Part shown: piece by piece, positions 27,999-40,400 of the stretch
Numbering within the stretch: position 1 is the stretch's first letter
Layout of the letters: every line of letters begins with the position of its first letter
Origin: Plecoglossus altivelis
Taxonomy: Eukaryota > Chordata > Actinopteri > Osmeriformes > Plecoglossidae
Reading direction: 5' to 3'
Assembly (NCBI GenBank): GCA_036571765.1
Contig: BROE01000022.1
Coordinates: 1,526,120-1,590,119 of the forward strand
Length of the DNA stretch: 64,000 bases
Program-made: the position numbers and the translations under genes
Notes under the pieces: model-generated
Told to the model about the DNA's origin: nothing
What the model saw: the letters and a program-made list of their open reading frames with translations, nothing else
Database searches by the model: none

Positions 27999-30900
27999 TG
28001 CAACTGTTAGTGAGTGCTTGTTGTATCATGGCCTCAGTCTGGAACACAGGCCTTTAAAGGAAAGGCTCAGTGCTGTGTCTTAGCTAGCTGCTAGCATGTT
28101 AGCATGTGGTGAGCATGTGCAGCTCAGCTGATAAGAGGTCTGAAACAGTCCTATCAGCGACGGTACGGCCACTTACACGCTCTCAGGAAGAAGACACACA
28201 CACAGGAAGTCAGAGGAACCACTAGACACCTCACACAAGAAGGGGATACATGTTCCTTTTAAGATGAAAAACCAACTTTCTTGATTCTTCCTGGTAGCTC
28301 AACAGGAGTGAGAGACCTTACTGTAGCAGCCTGGGTTTGAATCCGACCTGGGCCCTGTTCGACATGACTTCCCTCTCTGTCTCCCTCGGACTCTCATGCA
28401 CACTTTACTTCCTCGGTCCAGAAAAGCACGAGAAAACCCCCCAAAATATAACATAAAAAACAACTTTCTTTGCTCCTAAAGATCCTCTAGATTGTTCTCT
28501 CGACTAGACTCATGTTCAGTTCAAACTCCTGTGTGTACCTGTGAGTACCTGTGTCATACCTGTGTGTCCTTTGAAGGTGGTGACTAGGCTACAGCTGTCC
28601 TGCTCCAGCTTCAGGATGGTCACCTGACCTGACTGGTCACCCACGAATGCGTGCCTGGTCTCCACGTCGAACCTGGGTGTCAGGAGGTCAAGGAAGATCC
28701 AGCACCAAGGAGACAGACAGGTGACAGACGGGTGACAGAGGGGAGACAGACAGGTGACAGACGGGAGACAGACAGGTGACAGACGGGAGACAGACGGGAG
28801 ACAGACAAGAGAAAGACGGGTGACAGAGGGGAGACAGACAGGTGACAGACGGGAGACAGACAGGTGACAGACGGGTGACAGACGGGAGACAGACAGGTGA
28901 CAGACGGGAGACAGACGGGAGACCGACGGGTGACAGGCTCACGCTAGCTCACTACCTGTCTCTCGTCACCAGTTATCACAGATGCCCACTCATCAGTATT
29001 TCCTCAACAGCAAACTACTAATACAACGTTTAAGGAGTTCAGTCGAATGTCTGTGTGTGATTCTGGATGTGAGGACGGCCAGTGTGTCATCTGACCCAGA
29101 CAGGAAAAGCAACATTCCCCTCAGGGGGAAAAAGATCGTGGACAAAGTGTCCCTCAAGGCATAATCTAATTTTCCTTCCCTTGACAACTCCACAGTACTA
29201 ATCTAATAGTGCAGACCAAGTCAAGGCTAGAGTTGTTATTGCCAACTAAAGACAAATGTTGAAATTCCATGATACTATTATTACTTTTTTACATAGTAAT
29301 AGATAATACTATAGTACAAAATTCTCATTCTCATTACTGAATCAATATTAGTAATACAACTGTGGGTCTAATATGATCTCATTTACTCAGACAAAAGTCT
29401 ACTTTAAAGACGTGAAATCTATATGAGGTTATTATACGTCTCCAATCCAATGTAACCGTTGCATTTACTTGATCTAGCGATTGAACAATTTAAGGTTATG
29501 TTTCCAATAGCCTGCTAGTTAATTAGAGTGAAAGTATAGTCATTAAATCAATAGAATTTCCCTGAATATGCATCTGAGTTCCTTCATCGCCATGGCGAGG
29601 GTTTCTCTCTGGCCACGCCCCCCAGACAGCTCATTGGTATGGAGCTGCTGTGCAGAGGAGACTCCAGCCTTTCATGTCTCTATTACAGAAAACACACACT
29701 GTGTACACACTGTGCATACACACAGTGCACGCACACACACACTGTGCACACACTGTGCACGCACACACACACACACAGTGCATGCACGCACACAGTGCAC
29801 GCACACACACACATGCAGTGCATGCACACACACACACAGTGCACGCACACACACACAGTGCCCGCACACACACACACAAGCAGTAAGTGCACACACACAC
29901 GCAGTGCATGCACACAAGCACTCACACACACCCACACTCAGTCACACACACAGTCACACACACACACACACACACAGTTCACACAGTTTCTCTGACAACC
30001 GCATGACTGACAGCTATTGTTAGCCTCTCCCTCTAACAGAAGCGACTGGGATGCTAATCTTACCGAGTCCTCACTCTGTTCTTGAGTTGGCACGGAGACG
30101 GCAACTTCCAGAGGGTTGGTTCTCATGACAACCTGCAGCCACGCAGTGGATGGTTCAGATGATCATATGTTATTACGCTGTTTTTCCCCTCAATTGTACT
30201 TGTTCGTTTCGCCATGGACCACGAGCTAAGCAGACAGCGTGCTAATCTGGTGGCCTAGTTTGGACCAGCTTGACCTGGGGTCACTCATCTTCACACAGCA
30301 TAGACAGTAGTGTGTGTAGAGGGCAGGTGTGTGTAGAGGGCAGGTGTGTGTGTAGAGGGCAGGTGTGTGTGTAGAGGGCAGGTGTGTGTGTAGAGGGTAG
30401 GTGTGTGTAGAGGGCAGGTGTGTGTGTAGAGGGCAGGTGTGTGTGTGTAGAGGGCAGGTGTGTGTAGAGGGCAGGTGTGTGTGTGTAGAGGGCAGGTGTG
30501 TGTAGAGGGCAGGTGTGTATGTGTGTGCGCACTGTGTGTGTGTGCACTGCGTGTGCATGTGTGTACGCGCACTGTGTGCGCGTGCGTGCAATATGTGGGT
30601 GTGTGTACTGTGTGTGTGTGCACCATGTGTGTGCACTGTGTGTGTGCACTGTGTGTGTGTGCATGTGTGAGAAGGATACTGCAGTCCAGAGACCCAGGCC
30701 GGGGTCCTGTAGCTGCCCAGCTGCTGGCCGCTCTCAGAGCAGTGCCAGGTGAAGAGCTTGTCCTGCCCCGTGCTCAACACCCACTCCATCTCCAGGACGA
30801 ACAGAACCACCGTCACCCTGCCCTGGTGGGCTGGGAGACACACACACACAGAAACACACAGAGAAACAAACACAGAAACACACAGAGAAACAAACACAGA

Positions 30901-31069
30901 AACACACAGAGAAACAGACACACACAGAGAAACAGACACACACAGAAACACACAGAAACAGACACAGAAACAGACAGAAACACACACATTACTAGAAGAA
31001 CGACATCCTCTTTGCGAGGTCAAGTCTTGTGGTTGACCTCTTCAACTTGTCTAGTGGTTTATCAGCCTA

Positions 31070-31100
<31 letters not shown>

Positions 31101-31170
31101 ACTCTCTGTCTCTCTCTCTCTCACTCTCTGTCTTTCTCTCACTCTCTCACTCTCTCTCACTCTCTCACTC

Positions 31171-31234
<64 letters not shown>

Positions 31235-31801
31235 ACACACACTTCTCTCACCCTGGTACGTCCTTGCTGGAGTCATCTTGTTATAGTCTTCTGACACAAC
31301 GAATTCCTGACAGACAGAATTAGAAGGACATCAACATTAGGTTAGGGAAATTATTCAAATGCAGGGTCATTATATTTTTGCATCGCTTATCTCAACCGCC
31401 GCTATCTTCATGCCAACATTTAAGAAAGGATTTGCATTTGGTGGCTGACTTGTATACGAACGACAAAACTAATATCCTTTAACTTTCTTTATTCTTTGAT
31501 GTTCTCTTAAGTTTAACGTGGGCTTTGTGATTCGTGTTCATAGATTCAATACCCTTTGAATCGAATTCACTCCTATTCACTCCACATTCAGAATCGCCAT
31601 GGTAATCCACCCCAACAGGTTAGCCAATCATGCAAAAGATTACAGAGAGGCAGCTCCTTCGGGAGTATTGATTGGTTGTGAGTGTCTGGAGGAAGCTAGA
31701 CTGAGCCAGTGAAAGGAGAGCTCTTTAGAGACCAAGAGAAGGTCTAAACGTGATAGCTTGACTGAACACAACAGAGTAGCCCACTCCTCCATGTGACCCT
31801 T

Positions 31802-31843
<42 letters not shown>

Positions 31844-34134
31844 ATGGACACTGACTAAACTGAGGATGGCATCTTCCTTACAGACACAGAACGTCCTTTT
31901 TCTGTTATAACTATACAATTTAGACATATTCTTTGTAGGACCATTTACACAGAAGTTGATACTTTATGACTGGTTTTGCAAAGGTAATTTAGACCATGCC
32001 GTATGTGCCACCTATTACAATCTTGCCTAAGGTGCCTTGCCTAAACTAAGGTGTACATTACAAGCTTAGACGTGCGTAGGATCTGCAGAACAGGGCTTGT
32101 TTCTGGGGTCACTAGACCAGAGAGGTGTTCACTCACAGACACAGCTCCTGTGTCCATCCCAACCGAGAGCCTCCTGGTCTCTGGGTTAAAAGACATGCAG
32201 GAACAACAGGCTGGAGAAACAATGGAGAGAAAAAAAACAGGTTGTCATGAAGGCCGTGCGTGTCTGTCTACAGTGAGTACCGTTCTACGGTGAAGCGTGA
32301 CGGGAAAGGTGGTCAGAGCAGAGCGGAGAGAGAGGATGACGTACAGCGAAGCGCCCAGGGGGGATTCGAACCCAGGCCGCTGAGGTGAGGCCTCAGCCTA
32401 CACGGAACGCACACTATCTGGACGCACACATGTGCCTGGACGTTCGGTCGCACACTTGTACGAGCTTCGTACAGTTTGTATAGTTTGTATCTTGTTTAGT
32501 TTATGTATAGGGAAATTGTTATATTTATTTTAAATTGATTGTTGTTTGCCTGTACTGTTGTATGTCTGTACTTCTGTAGCACCGTGGCACTGTGGGGCAC
32601 GACATTTCGTTCCACTCTATGCACCCGCATGTAGCGGAATGACAATAAAGCACAACTTGAACTTGTAAGACTCCAAAAATCAGACAAACGGCCGCTATTC
32701 TGACGCAACAGCGACTGAGTCACAGCGAGCGAACTGAGGGGAGACAGGATGAGAGGAATCGTCTACTGAAGGAAATGAAACTGATGAGTGTGTGTAGCAG
32801 CTGACCCCTGCCAGGAACATGCATGGGCAAAGCAGGAAGGTACATTGGAAGCCTTCAATACTAGCTACTCAGAACTCTGCTAGACCAGCAACCAACCAAG
32901 TCACATTCATTATTCATCCAACAGGTTCAAGTAAAGTGCAGTTCGACTTGCTGTTAGTCTGAACAGATGGTGTCCCAGCTAAATGACACGATCGATGAGC
33001 AGAATAATTCCAGTAATGTTGTCTGAATAGATTAGGTCTGTTAAAACTGGTGTAAGTACAGATATAATGACTGAAGATAAGATGAGAGAGAGAGAGTGGC
33101 TTACTTGACATGGTATGGTTCACACTAGGCCAATACTGGCCACTGTCTCTCTTCAGCCATATTCGGATATTCCTGTGGATTCAAACAGAAGATAAGCGAT
33201 AAAGCCAGGAGGATGTGGAAGACAAATGGCTGTTTTCTGGTTACTTTAATCATTATAATATATAAACACAGTTGACATTTAATGTCCATTTTTAAGAGTT
33301 AAACTTGAAGTCTCCTTAACCTAAACACAACGAAACTGCCAGTGCACCCAAATACAGTGTCGTTCATCTGACCTGGCACATGGTTCTTAAGAAGTGTCAT
33401 ATGCAAGTGCTTATGTCGAAACTCCGACTGTGAATCTACAGTATAGAAACAAGGCCAGGAGAAAATGGCCCAAAAGGAATTACTTGGCATTTACAATAAA
33501 GGTAAACATAAAAAAAACATATTCCATATAACATATCCCATGTAGTCTACGATGAAAAAGACTGTATTTTCGCTTGTTGTGGGTTAATGTTTCATTTGCT
33601 CCAAAGCACTTGAGAAGAAATTACAAGGCTCCGTGTCAGCTGACATAGATATGAATTGCCGCTTTATGCAAGATTGAAGCAATTCTGCACGTTCAAGAAA
33701 CAACTTAACCATGTCTAGTAACCCGATATGGTGAAGCGACCGGTCAGCATGATAGGCTAAGTTCGAGGTCAATTTATTCCGTGTAAACGCGAGCAATGGC
33801 CGTAAGCACAGTCTATGGCAACCCGCTCTCTAATCCCCTTCTAAATGCGAATTTTACCAATACAATAATACATACAACACGCTCTAACACACTCTAACCT
33901 GATTATAATTGATATGAAAAACATGTATCGCAACTAGCGATACACGTTAACTAGCTAACGTTCAATCCTACCAGAGACCGACAACACGCGATTGTACCTG
34001 TCCTCCGAGACGCTGATAACCCCGTCTTCCTTCGGGATGATCACCGCTGTGCTCACTACATCTTGGAAAGCCTCGATTTTGCTTTGCAAAACAGGCTTCC
34101 GAGTCTGCGGTGTAGGATGTATCTCTGCCGCCAT
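24163..34134 (-). CDS. wdfy2: WD repeat and FYVE domain-containing protein 2
   Basis: This is an endosomal adaptor with seven WD repeats and an inserted PI3P-binding FYVE zinc finger; the family scaffolds AKT and PKC-zeta on early endosomes. Coding exons, 5' to 3': 33998-34134, 33105-33172, 32137-32210, 31252-31306, 30680-30830, 28560-28672, 27705-27831, 27337-27442, 25834-25935, 25149-25279, 24668-24776, 24163-24192. Lengths sum to 1203 nt (400 aa plus stop), the human length. Recognisable blocks are [44 protein letters not shown], the FYVE motif [10 protein letters not shown] with its cysteine pairs, and the C-terminus [11 protein letters not shown] then LWDMTPVVS. The last exon is only 30 nt. 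Introns carry nearly every class of tandem repeat. It is head to head with ints6. Confidence 0.97.
24260..24662. repeat. A/C-only low-complexity tract (G-rich on minus strand)
   Basis: About 400 bp consist almost wholly of A, C and T with very few G, in CCCCACCCCA-like words. It lies in the last wdfy2 intron, so the pre-mRNA would carry repeated GGGGTGGGG. Confidence 0.85.
24995..25130. repeat. Minisatellite, about 28-bp unit, 4-5 copies
   Basis: The unit includes CTGGAACTAGTGTGGTATCA, in a wdfy2 intron. Confidence 0.85.
25538..25743. mobile_element. hAT (Charlie-like) MITE with perfect 8-bp target duplication
   Basis: Terminal inverted repeats CAGTGGTTCTTAACC and GGTTAAGAACCACTG bound 206 bp. 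TTCTAGGG is duplicated exactly on both sides (25530-25537 and 25744-25751). It lies in a wdfy2 intron about 90 bp from the FYVE exon 25834-25935. Confidence 0.93.
26103..26745. repeat. GA-rich minisatellite
   Basis: About 640 bp of GAGAGAGGTGGAGGGAGAGA-type repeats, in a wdfy2 intron. ORFs on both strands are low-complexity artefacts. Confidence 0.9.
26885..27180. repeat. (GT)n with GTGTGTGACT higher-order units
   Basis: GT dinucleotides are interrupted at intervals by GACT or GAGACT, in a wdfy2 intron. Confidence 0.9.
27842..27995. repeat. (CA)n microsatellite
   Basis: Long CA dinucleotide tract immediately upstream (on minus) of the acceptor of wdfy2 exon 27705-27831. Confidence 0.9.
28295..28445 (+). 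mobile_element. tRNA-derived SINE fragment
   Basis: An A-box-like GGTAGCTCAACAGGAGTGAG is followed about 30 bp later by a B-box-like GGGTTTGAATCCG, then a CCTGGGCCCTGTTCGACATG body typical of fish tRNA-SINEs. The 3' end decays into a C/A-rich run. Confidence 0.6.
28712..28935. repeat. Minisatellite, about 11-22-bp units
   Basis: Tandem GACAGACGGGAGACAGACAG units, next to wdfy2 exon 28560-28672. Confidence 0.9.
29690..29985. repeat. CA-rich repeat with GTGCACGC interruptions
   Basis: CACACACAGTGCACGCACAC-type units in a wdfy2 intron. Confidence 0.85.
30306..30530. repeat. Minisatellite, 18-24-bp unit GTGTGTAGAGGGCAG
   Basis: About eleven copies with varying numbers of GT, grading into a GT/CA-like tract up to 30670 beside wdfy2 exon 30680-30830. 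Confidence 0.9.
30838..30990. repeat. Repeat of AGAAACACACAG units
   Basis: Tandem A/C/G units flank wdfy2 exon 30680-30830 on its upstream (minus-strand) side. Confidence 0.85.
31070..31243. repeat. (TC)n followed by (CA)n
   Basis: Compound microsatellite immediately beside wdfy2 exon 31252-31306. Confidence 0.9.
32450..32665 (+). mobile_element. Non-LTR retroposon 3' tail (LINE/L2-like)
   Basis: Contains CACGACATTTCGTTCCACTC followed by ATGACAATAAAGC, the typical end of fish L2/SINE families. Upstream at about 32360 a tRNA B-box-like word is present on the minus strand. No ORF remains. Confidence 0.55.
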
Positions 34135-35258
34135 GGAGATCTCCTTCGGCAGGTTTGGCTCTGGAAAACATACCACCCAAATCACATAATTGTGATGTTG
34201 TAGTTGCTACTTCTTAGCTTAGCCGCATGTAGATAGATTCAGTATGAAGTGTTGTGACAGCCAAGCTGGTGTCAGCTGACAGTAACGTTCACCTAAGACG
34301 CCCACATTGTCACTCAAACATAGATATGGAAATAACTAGACTGGCAATCTGCCGGATGTTTACAGACTTTTGCGGAAGTCAAGAACTATCATACAAGATT
34401 TTGGTGTTATGCCAGATCATGAAAATGATCAAATTATTACTCAACGCTATCGCTGAAACGTTTCACAGTAAATGGATGATAATGTCACGACTAGCAAAAA
34501 AAAGAGAGTGTAAAACCGATGATCCTGTAAACTGTAATTAGCCACCCTATCCAGTGTCTTTCACTCAGAGTGAGAACTTTATAATGTTTTTCTTCGGATT
34601 TCTAAACTACTCTGTTACGTTTTTCATTAACTCTACAAATTAATTAAATATCGTGATGAGATTTATGTCATATAATCCCTTTAATTGCTAAACTGACTCT
34701 AAATCGATTTTCATTACTAGATAATAAAATATACATTCCCGCATTCGTCAAAGCAGACATGCGCTTGAGAGTCGTGTGGCCAAAGTCTAATTTAAATATG
34801 GTAATAGCTAAGTTCAAACAGCCTATCAGTGAGCGAATGAATTTACACGTGACGCTCAAAGACCGCTTGGGAGGCGGTGTCAAGTGCGGAGCCGAGGTTA
34901 AAACCAGTGGACAAGTCAGAGCGCATTCAGTGTAGGGAGAAACAGGGATAGGATGTGGCGGGCAAAGTAGTGTTCATGAAACTAATTTTTTTTCTTACAA
35001 AATATTATCAAAAACATCAAAATCCCTCGCAAATCAATAACCTGCCCATAGGGTTTGAGGTTTTTGTTTAAGTTGATAGACGAAGGGCATTTACATTCAC
35101 TATTCTATACTTTTTTTTAAGAATGTGTGAGACAGTTAGCCCGCTAGCTAGCTAGCTGGAAGGAGGGTGATAGAGGCGGAGGGAGAACAAAAGATTTTTT
35201 GCGTTTTGGTCGGTTGCACTGACATCAAGTCCATGCAGAACGTGTCATCACTAACACA
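34135..35258. promoter_or_regulatory. Bidirectional promoter interval of wdfy2 and ints6
   Basis: The two start codons point away from each other with 1,124 bp between them. The interval must hold both 5' UTRs and promoters. I see no clear TATA box or CpG-dense island. The head-to-head arrangement is the same in human. Confidence 0.65.
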
Positions 35259-36495
35259 ATGCCCGTGTTACTTTTTCTGATAGACACGTCCGCTTCAATG
35301 AACCAGCGCACCCATCTGGGCACTACCTATCTGGACATAGCAAAAGGCGCTGTTGAGACTTTCATGAAGGTACTGTAACCTCTGGACGAACCGTTCCGAA
35401 GACCCCACGAGGGCGGGATCGCGGTTGTGATATAATATAACCGAGCCAACCTGTCAACATAGCTAACATAACGACAATCGTGGCTAAATACTTCTTTTAT
35501 CCTTTCCACAGCTCAGAGGGAGAGACCCCGCGAGCAGAGGAGACCGGTATATGTTGGTAGATTTTGAGGACGTTCCCGTCGGAATCAAGGTATAGTTTAT
35601 TTTCGGTCATGTCCAGCGTCAGCTACATTGCATCCCATCACTCCACCACGTTGTCTGAACATCATATCAATTGTGTAGAAAAAAAATCTTCATGAGGAGC
35701 TTTCATACCCCCTTTAAAACATGGCCGACATTTTGTTTCAATGTGAGCTGCAAGGAACTATGGGTGATATTTATACAAATAGATAGCGAGGTGGTGTCAA
35801 GTTGGAAGGGATAGCTGGTGACTTGACTAGCACAGAATGGAAACTGTGTTTTCGTCCCATCTAAAACGTTTACAGATGGCGGTTAAAGATTTCCTCCCTC
35901 CATACAGCGTAGACGTTGCTGTTTTTGCTCGACTTCATAGCGAAAAAATCGAAAAGGAAACGGTCCCTTTATTATATCAAGTCTCAAGATAAACAGTGTC
36001 AAAGTTGATCTTTTACCTGAGCCTCGACTGCTAGCAATGTTTTGACTGGAAGTAGAAACGTTTCCCTTTAAGAAAATAAAAATAAATAAAGTGCACTTGT
36101 TCTACACATGTTGTTAATGATGAATTCAACTTTTTTTTTGTCTCCTTCAAAAGGCTGGATGGAAAGAAAGCCACGCAACCTTCATGACAGAGCTGAGAAA
36201 CCTGCAGGCCAATGGACTCACAGCAATTGGCCAATCTTTGAGGATTGCTTTCGATTTACTCAATCTCAATAGATTAGTCACTGGAATAGACAACTATGGA
36301 CAGGTATGTTGTATGCAAAGGTAGAGAGGAGAGGGAGACATCGCAGTAGCATACGTTCTGGTGCCCCTAACACAGTCCGCCCGCTCTCACCCCTCCTCCT
36401 CACCCCTCCTCCCCCACAGTCCTCATCTCCCAGTCGTACAAGCATCCCAGATCTGCACACTGTCCCTTGTGGCCTGCAGCACCGTGGAAGCACGC

Positions 36496-36542
<47 letters not shown>

Positions 36543-37360
36543 CTCTGTCAAACTCCGAAACCTCTCGCTAGTTTCTTGGGTTATTTTCCCAAACTCGGTC
36601 TAACGCCCCTGTTTTCGACGACACGTGCTGGTGTATTTTCCAGCGAAATGGATCATCCAAAGCAGCGTTACACATTTTTGTTAAATTAATTCCAGATAAA
36701 TCTTGGTGTGCAGCAGTCAGTATGCATGTCTGATACTGGTTGAACACATGATATCTTGGCGAAGTACTCTGCACATGCAGGATGGGGACAGGGTTAGAAG
36801 CACCCCTGATGGTCACGTAGACGCACACAATGGTCACAGAAAGGGGCGGATGAAGATTGGGGTTTTTACGAGTACGAAACTCCTCCGAAAGTCATTAAAC
36901 CGCTGTCACTTTTTCCTGACATGGTTTCCTGGTCAATCTGTTTCTCCTAGAAGGTGAAAGGTCACGTTCTTCCTCAGGGGAGCTGTGAAAACACGGCACT
37001 TTAACTTTCCCTTCAGAACATCATCAGACTGTTGACAGTTGGAGATAAGATTAGCCCACCTGTTGGCTCTACAGAGAGGGGCCTTGGTTCAGAACTACAT
37101 CTCCCATGAGCTCGTTGATTTTCACAAGCTAGATATATCCATCATGTCTCTTAGTGAACATGCCTGTGGTAGCCCCACTCTGGATGTTTAAGGCCAGTGG
37201 ATTTGACCCCTGGCCCGGTAAGTAAGTCCCTTATTTTGCCACCCTCTCCGGTCTCCAGTTCCAGAAGGTCTAGGTGAATATAGGGGACATGTCTAGAGCT
37301 GCGTTGAAACTGTGTGTGTGTGGGTGTGTGGGTGTGTGTGTGTGTGTGTGAGAGTACTGG

Positions 37361-37395
<35 letters not shown>

Positions 37396-37401
37396 TACTG
37401 G

Positions 37402-37434
<33 letters not shown>

Positions 37435-40400
37435 TACTGGGCGTGTGTGTGTGTGTGTGAGTACCGGGTGTGTGTGTGAGTACCAGGTGGGTGTGTGGGT
37501 GTGTGTGTGAGTACCGGGTGTGCGTGTGTGTGTGAGTTCCGTGTTCTTATGAAGGGAGACATCAAGGCTGAACCAGAGTGGCTGGGAGGGAGACGTCAGG
37601 ACTCAAAGATAATGTATGCGTACGGCTGTGGATAATGTGTATGTATGGCTGTGAATAATGTATGTATGACTGTGGATAATGTATGTATGACTGTGGATAA
37701 TGTATGTATGACTGTGGATAATGTATGTATGGCTGTGGATAATGTATGTATGGCTGTGGATAATGTATGACTGTGGATAATGTATGTATGACTGTGGATA
37801 ATGTATGCAGCCGAACAGCCATGGGGCTGAAGTGTTTCACTACAGACGGTGCCCAGCATGCCCGGAGCTGGAACAGGGACACAATCAGGGCAGACACACA
37901 CACACACGCCTTACACACACACACACCTTACACACACACACACACACACCTTACACACACACACCTTACACACACACACACACAGTCGCTTTCTTCGGCC
38001 TGCGAGGATCAGAGTCTAGTTTGACAGAGGCAACGCTTCACTTCCCCCCCTCTTCTCGTTCGGCCACGCCCCTCTGGAGCATCACCTGTCTGGCCACGCC
38101 CCCCTGGAGCGTCATTGTGTCTCAACGCGTCGTCATTTTGCATCTGGTCTCGGCTGTGTCTCAGTAGCTGTACACTGGCTCCCTGTGTGTCCTCAGCATC
38201 GTGGAGGTTCCTTTTGGAGGGGAAAGGAGGCAGGACTGGACTATTGAGATGCAGCCGGGAGGGTTAGAGAAAGCTCTTGTGTTGAGTTTGTGCGGGAGTG
38301 GAGGGAGGAGGAGGCAGGGCTGGACTGTTGAGATGCAGCCGGGAGGTTTTGACCACATGATGAGATATGAGCAGGCCTCCAGTGTTTTACAGCCTGTTGG
38401 CATGTATATAGGAAAGGGAGGCGTTCACATTTGTCTTCAGATATCTTTTCTGTTATTTAGATAGTCAGGATACAGGGACAAGGGCTAGACGTGTATCCAG
38501 ATACTGTAACCTCAAGCAGAGAGTAAGTTGCCATGTTATCTCTTGCACAAGGGAGTGGTGTTATCTGGGAAAGGTGCTGGAGTTTACCAGCAGAGTTCAC
38601 TGGCTCGGAGAGGAAGAGGATGATGTGTGTGTGCGTGCGTGTGTGTGTGTGGCGACGGCAGCAGCAGCTAACAGACCTGATGGGTTTCTCAGTACAGTGA
38701 TGAAGAGCCCTCCTGGTTGCCAGGCGTCTAAATTCACCTTCCCGGGAGAGAAGAGGAGAGGGGGAGGGAGAGAGAGGGAAGGAGGGTGAGAAGAAAGTGT
38801 GGCCAGCCTGTACGTAATGTGGATTGATTCGATTTTCAGGATACAGAGATTGAACAAGAGGGAGAGATGAGGAAACTGCAGAAGAGGGGGAGGGGGGGGG
38901 GGGGGGGTGGATTACCACTAACCTGGCAACCGAGCTGATGGAGCTCTGATTAGCCCTTTCTATAGGTGTGTTAGCACACCTGGCCACATGCCAGTGCACA
39001 TGGCCTCCTGCTTAGTGTACTAGACAGCCAGACACATAGGTATACATGGATCTGCCTGAGCAGAAAAACTAGATATTTACTGTAACGTTTGAGAAAAGCA
39101 AGAAAAACATTTAAAACGTTTTGTTGTTGCCATGGTTTGACTTGTGATCCGGCCACGCGCTCACAAAAGAGCTGGGTTTGAATATTATGGGATGCGAAGT
39201 TTCCGGGGCCTCTGCGTAGTTAAATAAACACATTAGCATGCTGCATCATGGACGGCTACTATCGCCAGGCCGACCCGAGCGAAAACCAGGTTGTCATGGT
39301 AACCCTACACTGCTTTTCCCCAGCGTGGGGCTGTAGACTTTTCTCTCTCCACTGTAACTCCAAACGTATTGCTCAGCAGAAGGAGACTGGGAGGGGCAGG
39401 AGGTGCAGTTGTTAATGACCGCGTGCGTGCGTGTGCACACTAGTGACCCTCAGGCTATTCAGGAGGTCAGCCTTGTGGACGTGCTGAGCACTCTGTGGAG
39501 GTGGGGAGCACTCTGTGTACCTGTGGATGTGGGGAGCGCTCTGTGGATGTGGGGAGCGCTCTGTGGAGGTGGGGAGCGCTCTGTGGAGGTGGGGAGCGCT
39601 CTGTGGAGGTGGGGAGCGCTCTGGTCCTGTGGCAGAGCGCTCTGGTCCTGTGGCAGAGCGCTCTGGTCCTGTGGCAGAGCTGTCTCCACCCTGCCTCTAC
39701 TAAAGGGATAAGCTGTGTTTGTCATCGGCTTCAGCGTTTCACAATGCTTGGAAGAAAATGTGTTGGTTTTGTTTTTGAAGGAAGAGTTGACAGTTTTTAA
39801 CAGCTATAGAGAATTTGTATCATTGTGTAAGATCCAGTCTACAGTAGTTGTGCAGTTGTTTGTTTCTCACCTCTGACTCACAGACAATCCTATTCTCCCT
39901 CTTTACTGGATATCTGTCATGCTGAATGTGTCTCAAGTCAGATATTGATTTATCAACAGCGGTCTATATGGTGAGCAAGGATGAGATGGTCAAGCAGAAT
40001 GTGAATATATAGAGAACCCTTTAAGAGGACTTTGTAAACACTTTCTGAACATGTTTTATGCATTCCAGTTACATTTTGGACACATGCTTAGTGTGAATGA
40101 TCCTTCTCTCTTTCTATTTTTCTCTCTCAGGGCAGGAACCCCTTTTTTCTGGAGCCGGCCATCATCGTAGCTATCACCGACGGCAACAAGCTGACCAGCA
40201 GCGGTGGAGTCCAGGAAGAGGTCAGCAATGGTCTCCACGGAGACGGCGGTGTAACGGACAATCAGGATCACTTCCTGTTGCGATGTGGGCTTTTTAGCTC
40301 TGCCTCCTCATGTTTACCACAAGCATCACCTCCTCCCTGACACAGCGGTCTACACACTGTCTACACCGTTTTCACACGTTGTCTGTAGACTGTCTACACG

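Noticed and set aside
32340..32400. Possible tRNA gene on the minus strand (GGTTCGAATCC box)
   Set aside because: A T-arm-like box is present but no complete cloverleaf or anticodon arm could be drawn. It is more likely a tRNA-derived retroposon remnant.
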